From Deinococcus aquatilis DSM 23025 (GTDB taxonomy: Bacteria; Deinococcota; Deinococci; Deinococcales; Deinococcaceae), in assembly GCF_000378445.1 (NCBI RefSeq), contig NZ_KB899782.1, forward strand, positions 1-5,917: a stretch of DNA of 5,917 nt, in the 5' to 3' direction. How positions within the stretch are numbered: the first letter of the stretch is position 1; each line of letters starts with the position of its first letter. Made by a program: the position numbers and the translations under genes. Shown piece after piece: positions 5,461 through 5,917 of this stretch. Below the pieces are notes generated by a model, which was not told where the DNA came from, did no database searches, and saw nothing but the letters and a program-made list of their open reading frames with translations.

Positions 5461-5715
5461 ATGCACCCACGTGACTTGACCGCTGTTGAATTGGCCGACC
5501 TACTTGATGCCGCCTACCGCCAGGACCGGGGCTACGGTGGCGAGGGCCTCGGGCTCCTTGAGCGTGTCGAGCTGATGGCTTATCTCGGCCGCCATCCTGA
5601 CGTGCAGACTGAAGTCTGGGCAGCTTGGCAGGAGCTGTTGGGCGCTCGGGAAGATGCCGACGCCCAGTACTGGCTGGACGTAGAATTCGTGGAACCCTGT
5701 CCAGAACACAGCTGA
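5461..5715 (+). CDS. Small acidic hypothetical protein (84 aa)
   Basis: The frame starts at ATG 5461 and has no alternative ATG, GTG or TTG start between the upstream stop at 5410 and this codon. The product is acidic, alpha-helical in character and Trp-containing, without a signal peptide or membrane segment, so it is probably cytoplasmic. Recognisable features are a helical start (LTAVELADLLDAAY), a Gly-rich turn (GYGGEGLGLLERVELMAYLG), and a helix HPDVQTEVWAAWQELLG before a Tyr/Trp/Asp/Glu-rich end. The gene lacks a normal Shine-Dalgarno; only TAGCAA 10 nt upstream resembles a -10 box, and a hairpin separates an AGGA from the ATG. I recognise no family. The third-position GC bias supports coding. 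Confidence 0.6.
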   Translation: MHPRDLTAVELADLLDAAYRQDRGYGGEGLGLLERVELMAYLGRHPDVQTEVWAAWQELLGAREDADAQYWLDVEFVEPCPEHS

Positions 5716-5767
5716 ACCCCTGATTTCAGTGTGGGCATTTCTTCTGTCTTGGGTTGCAGATCTCGGC

Positions 5768-5773
5768 TACTCT
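5768..5773 (+). promoter_or_regulatory. Candidate leaderless -10 box (TACTCT)
   Basis: TACTCT ends 7 nt before the ATG at 5781, the same leaderless spacing as at 5342. A matching -35 is weak: TGTCTT at 5745-5750 gives a 17-bp spacer. No Shine-Dalgarno precedes the ATG, which supports leaderless initiation. Confidence 0.5.
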
Positions 5774-5780
5774 GTCTGCC

Positions 5781-5917
5781 ATGGTCCGGGGAGACATCAG
5801 TCTGAAAATCATTCGTGTCCTGATCGTATTGGGGCTGATTGGTGTGCCGTTGTCTGGCTGGCTCCTGTGGACTTTGGGCGATGAACTGGTGCGCTCAGTG
5901 GTTGAACAGGACTGGTC
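5781..5917 (+). CDS. N-terminus of a membrane-anchored protein, truncated by window edge
   Basis: ATG 5781 opens a frame of 45 codons that runs off the right edge. After a short basic start (MVRGDISLKIIR), residues about 10-31 form one hydrophobic helix (IIRVLIVLGLIGVPLSGWLL). A charged segment, GDELVRSVVEQDW, follows. This could be an uncleaved anchor or the first helix of a membrane protein, for example the N-terminus of a sensor kinase or a secreted protein, but no diagnostic domain is inside the window. The two small genes before it run toward (5461) and away from (5177) it, so it probably heads its own transcript. Confidence 0.65.
   Translation, partial: MVRGDISLKIIRVLIVLGLIGVPLSGWLLWTLGDELVRSVVEQDW

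Noticed and set aside
1..5917. CRISPR array, tRNA, rRNA or defence system
   Set aside because: No regularly spaced repeats, cloverleaf genes, or nuclease, helicase or toxin motifs were found. The apparent cloverleaf at 841-911 lacks tRNA-conserved features.

Overview
The window looks like an accessory stretch of a Deinococcus-type chromosome. The grounds are GC-rich coding DNA, a lipoprotein with tandem DUF11 repeats (TIGR01451 type) of a kind I associate with Deinococcus, two unrelated-looking IS4-family transposases, and TANNNT -10 boxes 6-7 nt ahead of ATG codons (leaderless promoters, common in Deinococcus). The genus call is inference from style and remembered families, not a search result.

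Layout. Positions 1 to about 640 carry the 5' part of an IS4-family transposase on the minus strand, cut by the window edge and lacking an ATG. From about 640 to 931 is an AT-rich non-coding segment with a candidate promoter, a cluster of ATCAGGT-like boxes and a foldable leader. It ends at a strong GGAGG ribosome binding site. Positions 932-4739 hold one large broken gene for an 873-residue lipoprotein: signal peptide with LASC lipobox, PEGA-like domain, an unrecognised domain, three DUF11 repeats and a C-terminal domain. It is broken twice. A complete 1177-bp IS4-family element (1303-2479, perfect 17-bp terminal inverted repeats, 9-bp target duplication) splits codon 124. An in-frame TAG at 4314-4316 then stops the frame at codon 733, 140 codons before its natural end. 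Removing the IS and one target copy restores the frame exactly.

A 62-residue two-helix membrane protein (4736-4924) overlaps the end of the lipoprotein frame by ATGA. From 4925 to 5176 there is no gene, only a terminator whose U-tract faces the minus strand. A short minus-strand gene (5177-5335) encodes a 52-residue membrane protein with a well-formed leaderless promoter. It is divergent from an 84-residue acidic protein of unknown function (5461-5715). The window closes with the start of a membrane-anchored protein (5781 onward), apparently also leaderless.

Together this reads as a decayed cell-surface locus hit by insertion sequences, next to small membrane or hypothetical genes. I do not see a defence system, CRISPR array, tRNA or rRNA. 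The most informative points are the reconstructable double-hit surface lipoprotein and the easily missed 52-residue leaderless membrane protein.
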